Origin: Desmodesmus armatus
Taxonomy: Eukaryota; Chlorophyta; Chlorophyceae; Sphaeropleales; Scenedesmaceae
Assembly: GCA_007449985.2 (NCBI GenBank)
Contig: VIIQ02000312.1
Coordinates: 20,013 to 84,012 of the forward strand
Direction: 5' to 3'
Length of the DNA: 64,000 nt
In this document: positions 43,839 to 56,093 of the stretch, piece after piece
Layout: every line of letters starts with the position of its first letter
Numbering within the stretch: the stretch's first letter is position 1
Position numbers and translations under genes: made by a program
The notes under the pieces: generated by a model
Databases searched by the model: none
Told to the model about the DNA's origin: nothing
The model's input: the letters and a program-made list of their open reading frames with translations, nothing else

Positions 43839-46800
43839 GCTTCTAGGTGTGCCTCAAAAAAGGCTGACATGTCTGAGGCACGAGTCAGCTTCTTTGTGTG
43901 GGTGCCCTGCAGTGCAGCACAGTAGACCAACATGTGTGTTGCATGCGTGCGGTGCGGCACAGCGCAGCTGACACAAGCATTTGCCTGTGGTGATGCTTGT
44001 AGGGATGCTGTGTCAGACGGTAATGGGTGCAGGGTGGACTGGCGCAGCAGCAGCAAGAGGCACTTGCAGCGGAGGCACTCCCATGCAAGAAGTGTAGGAG
44101 GCAAGGACCAAATGGGGGCAATGCATGAAGCCTTTGGTACAGACCGAATGACTGACAGCGTTGGTAGTGTATGTGTTTCAGCACACACACTACCAACGCT
44201 GTTGATAGTGTTTGGAAACACAGAGCGTAACAACGTCGCAGAAAGACAGAGAGGGACCAGGTCCCTCAGCCGCATCAGGTGAGGCACCTGAGGCACTGGC
44301 GCCTGCTCCTGCTCCTGCCTGGAGGCCTTGCGGCTGCTTCTGTTGTTGATGCATTTAACCAGTCACACTGGCCACTTACCCACTCTTGGTGTCTGCTCTG
44401 ATCATACCTCCATCAAAACCTTTGGCTGAGGAACTCCCCTGCCTCTGCTGCAAAATGACTCTGCGCTCCGCCCCCTCGCCCCTTCTTGTAGCCTCTCCCC
44501 CTTACTTACCGTCGCCACCAACTGCCCCGTGCTTTGCTGCCGCAGCTGCACCTCAATGGTCGCTACATCTCGCCCCAGCTTGACAACAGAGGCAGACACC
44601 TCAACGACCTCACCACCTGCAGGGCAGCAGCGGAACACCACGTGAAGGAATGTATGCACAGTGTGAAAGATGGGTGTGTGCAACAACCGGTCAATGCATA
44701 AACGCCACCTTCCCCTGGGCTTTTCCTGTCAAGTGCCCCCACCCCCGACCCTCTCATGACCAAGAAAAACTACCCACCTGGTGTGACAAGTGGTTGACGG
44801 CCAGGCTGACCCCCTGCCAAACACTGCATGCACCAGCAACCCGCTGTTTTACATCCCTGATCATGAAGCCAGCCTGCCCTTTCTCCTCCTGCACAGCCCC
44901 CTCCTGATCAACCCCCTTCATGCACAAACCCCTCTTGCACCCCCCCCCCCTCCAAAAATTCTTGCCCCCCATCCCCACCCCCCACCCCCACCCCATCCCA
45001 AAGGAGAGGTGTCCACCCCACCTGGCATTGGGTTTAGGTAGAGTGTGTTGATGGCCAGGCTCACACCGCTGCGGTCACTCTGTGTGATGAGCGCCAGGGA
45101 GCCAACAACATCAACCAACGTAGCTGCAGCCAGCACAGCAACACAAACGAATACGAGCAGACAGGAGCAGAAAGGCTCATCAACACAACCGAAGGGCTCT
45201 GGCTTTGCCAGATAGCACTGGCCGAAGGCAAGGCAAGGCTAGGCTAGGGCAGTCATGACTAATGCACTGCGGCACACTACGACACACTACAAATAATGGC
45301 ATAGGCCATGGGCTTCAGAACAGAGCAAATCAGCAGCGGTGATGCTGGCGGAAGAAGGGGCCTGAGGACGGGCGAGTGAGGGGAGCCGGTTCCAGGGGTG
45401 GAGGTGCATGGAATGATCAAGGTGGTGAAGTAACAAGTAACATATAACAAGAGCACAGTGGAACGCACAGTCATATGCTGTACACTCAGTGAACACTGTA
45501 CCGATTATAATACTGTATCAATTAGTGAGCCTCTCATTGTGACCGGCACTGCAACTGAACTGCAGGGGTGTCAACAAGGGGTCTGCTACGACACATGCAC
45601 CACACACTTTTGCTGGGGCACAGGCACTATGCTATCACTGTTACTGTCACTGTTACATGGTTCAGGCCATGCCTGAACACCCTGTTGGGAGCCAAAGAGG
45701 CTCATGTGGCATGACACTGGCCCTCACCTATCGCACCCCCGTGCAGTGTGCCGTATCTGTTTTGCAGCTGAGGTGTGACTGGGAGGGTGAAGCACGCCTG
45801 GCCAGGGCTGCTGCTCACCAGCTGAAGGCCCTGCAGCACACAGCACAGCATGGCACAGCACAGTATGTTACAGAGGCAGGGAGGGTTACATGGCACAGCA
45901 CGCCACAGCACAGCACAACAACAAACGCCTGGCCAGGGCTGCTGCTCACCAGCTGAAGGCCCTGCAGCACACGACACAGCATGGCACAGCACAGTATGTC
46001 ACAGCGGCAGGGAGGGTTACATGACACAGCACGCCACAGCACAGCACACCAACATGACGCCTTGCCAGGGCTGCTGCTCACCAGCTGAAGGCCCTGCAGC
46101 ACACGACACAGCATGGCACAGCACAGTATGTCACAGCGGCAGGGAGGGTTACATGACACAGCACGCCAACATGACGCCTTGCCAGGGCTGCTGCTCACCA
46201 GCTGAAGGCCCTGCAACACACGACACAGCATGGCACAGCACAGTATGTCACAGCGGCAGGGAGGGTTACAAGGCACAGCACGCCACAGCACAGTACAACA
46301 ACATGACGCCTTGCCAGGGCTGCTGCTCACCAGCTGAAGGCCCTGCAGCACACGACACAGCATGGCACAGCACAGTATGTCACAGCGGCAGGGAGGGTTA
46401 CATGGCACAGCACGCCACAGCACAGCACAACAACAGGACGCCTGGCCAGGGCTGCTGCTCACCAGCTGAAGGCCCTGCAACATACAGCACAGCATGGCAT
46501 GGCACAGCGGCGGGGGGGATTGCATAGCATGGCATGCTACAGCACAGCAGAACAACACATGATGCGTAAACAGGGAAAGAGGAGGTGACTGCAAACAACC
46601 CACCATACGAAGGTGACAGCCCCTGAGCCACTTCTCCTCACAGGCAAGCCCCTTGCCTGACACCCAGTCACACATCCCCCCCCCCCCCCCCCCCCGCGCG
46701 CTCTACACGCACACATGCTGAAAGTGGGATGATAGCAACTGTCTGCATTGTGCCTGACAGCCCCCATTCCCCTCTCCCCCCTCCTTATTTCTCTGTTCTG

Positions 46801-47202
46801 CTCGCCTCCACCCCCAAACCCCAGGCCGACCAAAAAAAAACACAGGCCGCATCTACCTGCCTGCAGTGTGTGCTGGTCGAACGATTCTGCAGACATGAGG
46901 CCCTGCAGGAATATGCCCACCCTCCTGCGAGCCTCCGTGATTCCTGCTGCTGCTACTATTGGGCTGCTGGGCCCTGCACCTGCATCCCCTGCGCCTGTTT
47001 CTTGCCGTCGCAGTAAGCCAGTTGCTGCCGCTGCTGCTGCTCCTGCTACCACTGCTTGTGGTTCTGCTTCTGCTTCTCTGCTATTGCATATAGGTGCTGC
47101 ATGGGGGCCTGAAGAACTGTAGTTGTGATATTTTTGTGCGATCATTGTGCGTGAATCCATGCTGTGTGAGGCCAGTGGACAGGACCCTCTGTCAACAAAC
47201 AA
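43688..47202 (-). CDS. Acyl-CoA thioesterase, hotdog fold (ACOT13/THEM2-like), with polyQ tail
   Basis: Hydrolyses acyl-CoA esters if typical of its family. Exons: 47202-46857, 45830-45728, 45123-45022, 44616-44510 and 43906-43688. The hotdog core reads GLQLVSSSPGQACFTLPV, then NRYGTLHGGAI, TLVDVVGSLALIT, SGVSLAINTLYLNPMPG, GEVVEVSASVVKLGRDVA, GQLVAT and GTHTKKL. Asn in NRYG and Asp in TLVD occupy the places of the catalytic residues of the family. The last exon continues as MSAFFEAHLEA into a (CTG)15 tract read as polyGln with His, ending HGPRSRL. The N-terminal exon is Ala-rich and may carry targeting information; the start is undecided (47202, 47160 or 47145). Exons 1 and 2 agree in phase only if intron 1 uses a GC donor (CAG then GCAGGT) or a small exon is missed. 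Confidence 0.83.
44155..44202. repeat. Short hairpin in thioesterase intron 4
   Basis: The arms acagcgttggtagtgta and its near complement tactaccaacgctgt surround a 5-nt loop region. About 20 bp are paired with one bulge. Confidence 0.7.
45780..46510 (-). repeat. Six-copy, 131-bp minisatellite built on thioesterase exon 2 start
   Basis: Copies start at about 45801, 45932, 46063, 46181, 46312 and 46443, spacing 131, 131, 118, 131 and 131 bp. Each holds the acceptor ctgcag and the first codons GLQLVSSSPG of exon 2, then intron sequence rich in cagcacagc. Only the copy nearest exon 3 continues into the full exon. The others are almost identical to each other, so the array is young. Confidence 0.92.
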
Positions 47203-47806
47203 CCAGTGCTGGTGCTGCTGCCCTACACTACGAGAGACAGTCTTGAAAAGAATACGACTGCATAAACTTGCTGTGTTGCTGCTGGACAGTGTGTCATTTT
47301 CGAGGTGCAGCAGGCATCGCTCACGGGCATATTATGTGCATATTATGCAAGACACAGTCTGATCACCACCCATGACTCATCATCACGGTAGTGGACAATG
47401 ATCAGGCGCTGCAGACGACGATACCAGTATCTGAAGTCCTTTCCAAGTCAGTGTCGATTTACCGGAAAGTGTCGGAACGAAAGAAGACACCGGTGACCAG
47501 CAGGTGCGCTTCCGTACCACACCACCTGCAATTGGGCCCGAAAGTAGCTCCAGAACGTATCTAAGCGCTGTGAAAAAGCAACTTGCATGCCTCAGATCCC
47601 AAACAGGACCCCAGCCAAAGTGGGCCAGGTCCATTCAGCAGCAGCACAACTTCAAATTTGGTATCCCAGGGCCGCAAGATCGCCACAATTGCCACACACC
47701 CACCTCTATGGTTCGTTCAGTGTAACATACAGCTGCCGTGTGTTGCCCTGTGTGTCTTGCTCCGCAGGAATCAAGCAGTGTCGGTCAACAAAGTCACAGG
47801 AGCATC

Positions 47807-50800
47807 ATGGGACCTCTGGTACTGCTGGTGTGCCTGCTGGCGGTGGTGGTCAACAGTCAGCAGGACAAGCCGGACACCACCCCTCCCAGCTTCATCTCTG
47901 CTGCAATTGATGCCAAAGTGAGTAAATGTGAGCCGCCTCCATCTCCCCTCCACCCCCCCCCCCCCAACACCCCTGGCAAAGCAACATTGGCAGCCTGCCT
48001 GACTTCGTTAGGCCTCACCCTCGGATGGTGATTGCGACAGAGTGAGTGATGGACCCTCAAGCACATGCATACGACTCCAATGCAAACTTGACCCTCAATG
48101 TGCGGTTGTGTCTCATGGCATGCCTTCGCTGCATGGGCGCCCCTGGCCCCTGTTGAGATCCACCAGTTACCAGTCACCCCGCCAGCTCACTTATCACCCC
48201 CCCCCCCAGAAATACACACAAGGCCGTCGCCAGGGACGCCTTGCCAGGCGTGAAAGCAGCATGACCCCCCCCCCCCACACACACACACACACAGGGGGTG
48301 CCAGCATTGAAAAAAGCGCCCACGCCTCTCTGTACACCCACTCATTACGCAACTTGCCTTCACCACCGCCGCCCAACCCCTACCATACCGCAGAGCCCCC
48401 TGATCACTGGCGCCCACCCTCTCCACAAAGCCGTCGCCAACAACGACCTGCCAGGCGTGAAAGCATCCTGAAGCCCTTCCCCTTCCCAGGGGTATGCCAG
48501 CACTACAAAAACAGCCACGCCTCTAGAAATATCTTTCTACCCCCTCACTATGTGCAGCCCCTTCACTACCACCACCGCCCACCCCTACCAACAACCTCTC
48601 CAGCCATTTTCCCTCGCTGCACCCACACACTTGCCCCCCCCCCCCCCCCGCAGAGCCCCTTATCACTGACGCCCACCCTCTTCACAAGGCCGTCGCCAAC
48701 TACGATCTGCCAGGCGTGAAAGCAGCCCTGGCCAAGGGCGCTGACCCCAACCAAGCAGTCCAGCACAGCAGCAGCAACGCCGTGCGCTACAGCCCCATGC
48801 GTGTGGCCCTGGCGAGCGCCAAGGATGGGTGCGGCAGTGGGTCTTGCAAGTATGTGCCTCAGGTCCTGAATGAGATCGTTGTGCAGCTCCTGTGTGCAGG
48901 TGTGTGTGGGGGTGTGTGTGTGTGGGGGGGGGGGGCAGGGGGGGGGGGGGGGGAGGTGGGGGAAGGGGGGGGGGGGGGGAAGGGGGGGGGGAGGGGGAGG
49001 GGGCAGGGGCCCAGCTTGCAGCAGTGTGGATGGGGGGGGGGGGCAGGTGTATGAGGGAAGAAGGGTGTGTGGGGGGGGGGGGGGGACTTTGACCTGCCAG
49101 GCGTGAAAGCAGCGTTGGCCAAGGGAGCTGACCCCAACCAAGCAGTCCAGCACTGCAACAGCAACTCTGTGCGCTACAGCCCCATGCGTGTGGCCCTGGC
49201 GAGCGCCAAGGATGGGTGTGGGAGTGGGTCTTGCAAGTATGTGCCTCAGGTGCTCAACGATATCGTTGTGCAGCTTCTGTGTGCAGGTGTGTGGGGAGGG
49301 AAGGTGTCTGGGAAGGGGAAGGGGTGCAGCGGCCGGGGGTGAATGGCAGTGGGGTTTGTGTGCATAAGTGGGGGTAGGGATGTAGGACCCGTACAGTAGG
49401 GGTGCGAGGGATGCCGGGTGTGGCCCGGGGGAGGGGGGGGGGGCGCACTGAGGAGGGGGGGCTGGGGGCCCAGGGGCCAGGGGTTGAGTAGAAGGTTGTG
49501 CTTGAGGGGCTTACTGTGAAGAGGTTGGTTGTTGCTGACCAGGCAGTGACTTGTTTGTCTGCTTCCGATGCAGGTGCCAACCCCAACGAGCAGTATGGTG
49601 GGCCGCCTCCTCCATTGCTTACTGGTAGGTTCAAAGTTGGTTGGTTGGGTCAGTTTGTGTGTGTGTGTGTTGTTGATCAGAAGGGGGCCCGGAGAGGGGG
49701 TGGGGAGGGGCCGGGGGAGTGATGCACATTTCCTGCTTGGGCTGCCTGCGCCGCAGGGAGTGAGGATGCCATAGCCCCGTCTCACAAGGTCTGCAGCCTG
49801 CGGCAGCTGGATGAGGATTGCGGCAATCGGATTGGAGCTTTGAAAGCTGTTGCTGCCGCAAGGCATATGGCCTAGCAGCTAATGCGTTGGGGATTTGTAC
49901 AAGCGAAGCAGTTGGGGGCGCCAGAATGCACTGTTTAGGTGAAGTTCACCTCTGCACGAGCATGTCAACTTCACCCAATGACGAGGCACATTTAGTGACT
50001 GGGTTGGTCTGGACTCCACTGACTCTAGATCTAGTCTGACTTTGAGCTGATTGCCTTCAATCTATTTTGCCGCAGCGGCCCAGAGGAGCGACTGGAAAGG
50101 TGCCTTCGCCCTCCTCCTGTCAGGGGCCAAGGTCGACAGCGGCACAAACTATGGCTTCTTTAACTGTGGTGGCCCCCGTGGATACAGCGACATCGACTCT
50201 GCCCTGACAGCGGCAGTGCTGGCGGCGTATGGGGCGGCCCTCAAGGCGCCAGGAGTCAAGCTTGATTGCAAGCCTGAGAGGCCTGCTAGCTGGAAGCCAA
50301 CAGATGGTGATGCTTACGGGTGTAAGTGGCTCCTCGGTCTGTACAGGCTGTTGCTGCTCAATCACTGTCATGCCGACCGCACAGTTGTGCAGACAATCCT
50401 GCATGCTTTCAGGGTGACCTGCTGATTAGCCAATGCTCAGCAACAAATCTGTTGAAAGCCCACAATGTGAGAACCTGGTGATGTTTCTTTCATTGCACTT
50501 GATGCTGGCGTTGCAGTGGGCCGGGCGCATGTTGTTGGGAAATGGCCGGCACACTGTGCCGGCAGGACTGAGTGTGCCCTGCCAAGCACTCTTCTGCCCT
50601 TCTTACAACACCAATGTAACTGCCAAACCCTCCATGAGCCTCTGCTGATTCTTTGGACTCCACAAGCAGTCTGGCTGTCAGCGTTGACCAGTCTTTCTTT
50701 CTTTGCAACCAGATGACTGTTGCTCATCTCCTTGCTGCCCCACAGGCTACTCCCTGTGCGCCATCCGCACCAACGGCCTCACTGGATCCGAAGCATCTGA

Positions 50801-50954
50801 GCTCAAGGCTGGGCGCGTGTCGCCCTCCCTGGCCACCAAGCTTGAGTTGACCGGCAACCAAAAGGTGCACAACAGGGCCCAGCAAGAGGTCAACGATGCT
50901 CTGGCAAAGACTGCCGAAACACTGAAGGGCTGCCCCAAGCGATCAACTGGGTAA
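47807..50954 (+). CDS. Secreted ankyrin-repeat protein
   Basis: Exons 47807-47917, 48656-48899, 49574-49624, 50076-50321 and 50746-50954 join in phase to 286 residues. The N-terminus MGPLVLLVCLLAVVVNSQ is a signal peptide. Ankyrin-type repeats follow: PLHKAVANYDLPGVKAALAK then GADPNQ, and AAQRSDWKGAFALLLSGAKV. Several Cys (GCGSGSCKY, FNCGG, YSLCAI) suit an oxidising compartment. The C-terminus, QEVNDALAKTAETLKGCPKR, is probably helical. Secreted ankyrin proteins are uncommon and the partner is unknown. Exon 2 exists in partial copies at 48178-48470 and as a nearly whole copy at 49088-49288. The gene diverges from the thioesterase, with about 600 bp between start codons. Confidence 0.78.
48178..49290 (+). 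repeat. Four copies of ankyrin exon 2 or its start
   Basis: The exon start (cacaaggccgtcgccaac and ctgccaggcgtgaaagca) occurs at about 48223, 48417, 48688 (functional) and, from the second block only, 49093. The last copy runs to 49288, covering the rest of exon 2 including its donor with about 90% identity and an open frame. It lacks an acceptor, being preceded by a poly-G run. Confidence 0.88.
48926..49085 (+). repeat. G-rich tract with long G runs
   Basis: About 160 bp in ankyrin intron 2 are dominated by G runs of up to 15. Such sequence can form G-quadruplexes in the nascent RNA or the non-template strand and is hard to sequence accurately. Confidence 0.85.
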
Positions 50955-52653
50955 AGCTGAGGATGAAGGACGGACTTCGTATGGTGCTTCGACGACCGCT
51001 TGGCTGTGCAGGAATCATGGCGTGCTGCGAGTGCTGTCGGTTTTATACGACCCTTCAAACTACGTTGTATTTGATCAATGCGTGCCGGTTTGGCGCGTCT
51101 TGTGGCACGCCGGGAAATGGTTGCTTTTTGAACCTCGCCGGCGACCATACTTTAATTGTCGTACCCTGAATGCTGCTCAAAACGATACTGTGGCTCAAAC
51201 GTGAAGTCGGATGAGTTGACTGTTACGTTGAGATGTGCTTATGACTGTGCGGATGTGCTGAAGTTTGACAAACACACCTGGAGTTTTGAACCAATGGGTT
51301 GAGGGTGTGTGCTCAACCCTTCAGTGCCAAGGGTGTAGTGTGGACTGACTGATGGGAGATGTTTGATCAGCAAGCTTGTGTATTTGAGTACACATTGTGC
51401 AGAGCAACTGTGCACTGTGGGGTGCATCTACGTACTTAGTACATCATGCCATGATGGGAGTCTTGCCAGATTTACCGTTGGTAGATATGAGCCACGGGCA
51501 AGCAGTTGATTGGAATGGTGGGGACTGGCTTATGGCGGCTAAGCCAAATGCTGATAGCGACCGTACTATCCACCTACCTGCCGTTCATCACCACAGTGTG
51601 AAGAAAATGTCCAGCCCCTCAGGCTGAGTGGTGGCCTCTATCGAGCCAGTGGATCATCGCTGGTGGTTGCACTTGTGTAGTGTGAACACATGTTGTGTAT
51701 GAGGCCTGGAATCTGACACCCATTAGGGAAATTGAAATATGACAAGCTGTTGTGCTGCTGCCTCTGGCAGGTATTTGGGCACTGCGCCAAATAGCAAGAA
51801 TGAGTTTGTGTTCAACACCAACGTCACGTTGGTGCTGGCAGCACTTACTAAGTGCTGAATACATCTGCTGCTGACACAACCCTGTCATGTTTCTTGCAAC
51901 TGCCACCAGCCTCCCACATCTAAATCTGGCATGAGTCATGCCGCATGACACCTGCGCAGCTGGCCGTTTCTGACAGTTTTTGAAACACCCTGTGTGTGTT
52001 GCTGCCCGTACGCATTGGGTATGGCACTAAAAGTGGCACTGGGCCCGCAGCGAACCATCGACCACTGGCGCAGCGAAACCCCGGGGGGCCCAACCGAACA
52101 GCTAGCACTGAGACCAGGTTCAACCAGTTGTGAGACCAGGTTCAAGTTGCTTGCATTCTGCTTTTTTGGGGTGTTAGCGACAGCTGATTTGCATCCGATG
52201 GCAGCCAAGCTACTGGCAGAAAGGCTGAGCCGACCACAATTGTCACACACATCAACTCTCAGGGCACAACACCAACATGATTGCCAACAAGTGCTGCTCA
52301 TGTCCACAGGTACCACACTCAACTACCAGTGCTTAAACTGAGCTCCCTCAGCACCCGCACCACCCAACCTGCTCAGCCCAACGCTGTTGCTGTCGCGGCG
52401 ACTGCTGTTGCAGTTCAAACCATAATGCCCAGTTGCTCTTGTATGACTGCCACCACAAGCAACCACTGAGCTGTGGGTGTATCGATGTCAGCTTGTTTAT
52501 GCTGCCACCGGCTGCGCCAGCTGCTGCAATTCTTCCTATAATCCCCCATTCTACACTGCTTGGATCTGCTGACCAGCACCGATTGCCCTAGCCTGCCGCT
52601 CCCCTGTCCCAGCCTGATGTTGCTGCAGCTTATACGGTGCACAGTTGCCGCCC
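50955..52653. other. Intergenic region, about 1.7 kb
   Basis: The ankyrin gene and the first LRR gene converge. No supported exon. A small perfect palindrome (caccaacgt, c, acgttggtg) lies at 51817-51835. Confidence 0.4.
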
Positions 52654-54452
52654 TCATTCTGCCAGCGCTGCAGCCGCCTGCTGTGCGACCTGCGGTTCGA
52701 TGCGTCCCACATGGCGCAGCAGTTGGCGCCACACATGCTCATCACCAGGGGCCTGCCAGCAACAACACAACGGCAGCAACAGTAGGAGTACTAGCATTAG
52801 GGGTAACAGCAAAACAGTAGCGCGAGACCGTCAAACTCAGGGGAAAGCTGTATGGCATGACAAGGTGCATCATCGGAACACGATTGCCAACACACCACTG
52901 CGGTACCCATCCCTGATGATCAGCATGTCATGACCCAGACAGCAGCCCCGGTCAAGGCACTCACGTAAGTCCAAAAGCTCAGGAGTTGGTGAGCCCCATA
53001 CATCCGACCAATGTAGCTGAAGTATGTCAGGTGCCGCAGCTGTGTCAGCTGAAGCAATAGCAACCCCTCTTCCGTGCTGTTGGAGGCCATCCGTAGCTCT
53101 TTCAGCTCTGTCAGCTGACATATAGCCTCAAATCCCTCTGCCGTGCCATCTTCGGCACCCAGGTGCAGTGATTTCAGCCCGGTCAGCCCCTGCAGTGTGG
53201 TAAGGCCCTCCACACCAATTTGTAGGGCGTACGAGTCGAGGCACTGCAAGTTGGGGCAGCAGCTGACAAGGCGACTGCAATCTGGAGGGGGTGCATGTCC
53301 CTCATGTGGCATGCGCAGTTCTTGCAGGTGCGGCAGCTGCCTGCCGGTGGGGAACAGGTGCTGCCACACACCTGCCGGCACTGTGAGGTTGCCCATGTCA
53401 AGGCACTGCAGCTTGCTGCTTGCTGTCAGGGCTGAGTAAGCTGCTGCTGGAGCTGGGCTTGTGCCGTGCCCTCTGTAATGCATGTCCTGTAGGCCCAGAT
53501 GCGTCAGCTGCTGCAAGGGGGGTAGTGTGGATAGCACTTGGGCAAACCCTGCAGGCCAGTCGCAGTGCTTGATGTCGATGTGCTGCAGCTTGGTCATGCC
53601 AACCAGCACAACTGGGTCCAAGCCGCAGCATTCCAGCTGCAGGCGCGTGAGGTGGTGTGTGCCCGACAGCATGCTGGCAGTGATGTTGCAGTCGTGCCCC
53701 CCACCTAGTCGCAGGTCAACCAGCCGGGTCAAGGCCTGCAGGGGCTGCAGGAGAGGGGTGTCCTCGTCAGGGCCCTGCAGCTCTACGTCATAAAGCTCGA
53801 GGTAAGTGAGGTGCTGAAACTGCTCCAACACGGCCGTAGGGAAGCAATAGTGGATATCTTGCTTACGGAAGCTGAGGTGCTCCAGCCCAGCAGGCAGCTG
53901 CGACAGCACCGCTGCCAGCCCCTCATCACTCTCATCACAATCAAGCAGCTCGCAATCCTCAAAGCTCAGCTGCTTGAGGGCTGCAACCCTGGCAGCAGCC
54001 CCCAGCACGCCATGGAAACCATTGCCCGGCATCAGCTGTAGGTACCACCGCTCAAACTGCAAGCTAGTGAGCTGCAGGTGTGGCGGCAGCTGCCGCAGGG
54101 TGGGGGTCCAACCCATTCCTTGCAAGTTGATGCTGTCGATGTGCTTGCCATGCTTGTCAAGGTACAGCAGCATGCTGTCCATCTGTACGACATCGGTTGA
54201 CAGCATTGGAGCATTCGTCCATCTGTCTGGGGGACGCGGTCCTTGAACAGTTTGCTTGATGTTGCGCAGTGCCGGCACAGCTGCCTGGTGCAGCTTGCTG
54301 TGTGCTCTGGCAGCGTTGAACAAGCTGCGTGTGTCGTCTGCTGCACAAAACTGCAGCACTGCCAGGAGGCAGGGGGCTGGCAGGTTCAGCAGCACGGACT
54401 GAGCTGGTCGAGGCGCTGACTCCCTAGATGCTGTGGGCTCCTCACTTGCCAT
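52654..54452 (-). CDS. F-box-like leucine-rich repeat protein 1 (intact)
   Basis: Two exons, 54452-52965 and 52752-52654, give 528 residues. Residues about 20-60 (LLNLPAPCLLAVLQF, then DDTRSLFNAARAHSKLHQAA) look like an F-box, suggesting a substrate adaptor of an SCF ubiquitin ligase. Residues about 90-480 carry roughly a dozen LRRs with patterns such as LTYLELYDVEL, LVDLRLGG, LTHLGLQDM and LKSLHLGAEDG. The C-terminal exon (APGDEHVWRQLLRHVGR) is also found in copy 3 of the cluster. This is the only one of the three cluster members with an unbroken frame. The ligand is unknown. Confidence 0.82.
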
Positions 54453-56093
54453 CCTGCAGCAGCGTAAAGTGCAGCAGCTGATGCTTGGATGTTGCAGGAG
54501 GAAGTGCAGGCGCTTGCAATGCTGCCTGGGCAGACAGACCCTTGCAGAACAGCAGCACTGACTGGAGCAGTAGGTTCGCCACTGTACCTGGCGCAGGGTG
54601 CTCTAGTTCACGCTCCGGAAACCTCTTAGCAGTGAATCTTTCGTCCAGGAGTAACGTTTTGATGGAAGGGGTGTTATCGCCACAAAACTCAAAAATGGCG
54701 GGGTGCCAAAAAGCAAGCCACACGAGGACCAAACGAAAGCGAAAGATGCACCTTTGTATTGGAGTGAAACATTTTGACTGTTTTCCGTCGTTCTTGTCAT
54801 GCATGTTCGTCATTTGCAGTTTGCTGCTCAAGGCAGCCACAGCCAAGTCATCGTCGCACCCATCTCTCTTCTTGTGCACCTGCTCGTCCTCGACCCTCTG
54901 ATTCTCGTTCAAACAGTTGTTACTATGCTTGTGGCTTTCAGGTCAATTCCTACTTGTGGGCCCACAAGTGGCCCACCCCGGGGAGGGGGGGGGGCTGAGG
55001 CTGGTCATGCTTGTCATGACTTTGTGACGCTTCAAGATGTGTCTCATACATGTGTGTACTTGGAACTGTCTGGACGCCCTTACACTGCAAGGAAAGTCAG
55101 TCCGTACAGTACCAATGCTTACACTGCCATTCAACCACACACTTGCAACACAGTCAGATGTGACTGGCAACAGTAGCTGCCTCTGCTGAAATCCCAGTCA
55201 TGGCCATCCTGATACACTTAACTGACAGCACTAGTCATTCACAAGCCGCTGTTCCTTCCATCAGCCCCTGCCACCAGCAACCACTGGCGACTGCTGCCTG
55301 CTCTGCCTCTGGCCCAATCGCTGCCCCAGCTGCTGCCTTGGCATGTCATGCTGATTTACACAAACCCTCAGGGTCTTGTAGTACAACACTCAGCAGCAGC
55401 CCGCACGTGCTGCTGCTGAAAGCATAAGCTTGCTGACTCAGCAGCAACAGCAACAGCAACAACAGCAGCAACTGACATGTGCGGTGATTTGCAAAGCTGC
55501 GGACGCTCCTCGTCCTGACACCGGAGGTAGAAGCTGCTGCTTCAGCTGCGGCACTTGCGTTGTAGCAGGTAGCTGCGCTACAGCAGCAGCAGCAGCAGCA
55601 GCAGCCGCTTGCTGCTGAGCGGAACCTGCCGCAGAATGTGCTGTTGCTGCTGCTGCCGCAGCTGCGTGCTGTCAAGCCTGCTTCTGCGCTATGCCACACA
55701 CTTGATGTGCTCCTTTCTAACTGATGTGGTCAGGGTCACAAGTGCAGTCACAGCAAATTGAAGGCTTCAATTTGGAGCCAGACAGGATCATCACCGGGAG
55801 CCTGCACAACGCAACACAGCCGCAGCAACAACACCACAATGTGGGCAGCAAAGCAGGCAGACGGCAGTGGCAAGTACAACACAACATCATGAATGAGTCA
55901 TTCACAAGTGCTCAACACCGGGTGCATTGTAAACAGCGATGAACGCGGTGAAACCAATTGTAGCGAGGACACCCACTCAATAGGCTAGAAAGTGTGCATA
56001 CACTCTTGATGTACAAAGCCGTTCAAGATGTACTGCGTGAGTGAGCTCTGCGTCAGAAGCAAACTAGGCTGTCAGGCATTGTATACAGCCCAC
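54453..56093. other. Region upstream of F-box/LRR gene 1
   Basis: A 156-codon minus-strand frame (54912-54442) overlaps the LRR gene start and has no recognisable domain. A CAG-rich stretch is near 55440-55610. No other exon is supported. Confidence 0.35.

Noticed and set aside
45780..46510. Repeat array considered as CRISPR-like or as a coding tandem repeat
   Set aside because: Units are 131 bp without unique spacers and contain an exon start with acceptor, in a eukaryotic intron.
54442..54912. A 156-codon frame overlapping the start of LRR gene 1
   Set aside because: No domain, and it ends across the LRR start codon. It may be 5' UTR; the paralogous genes have no counterpart.
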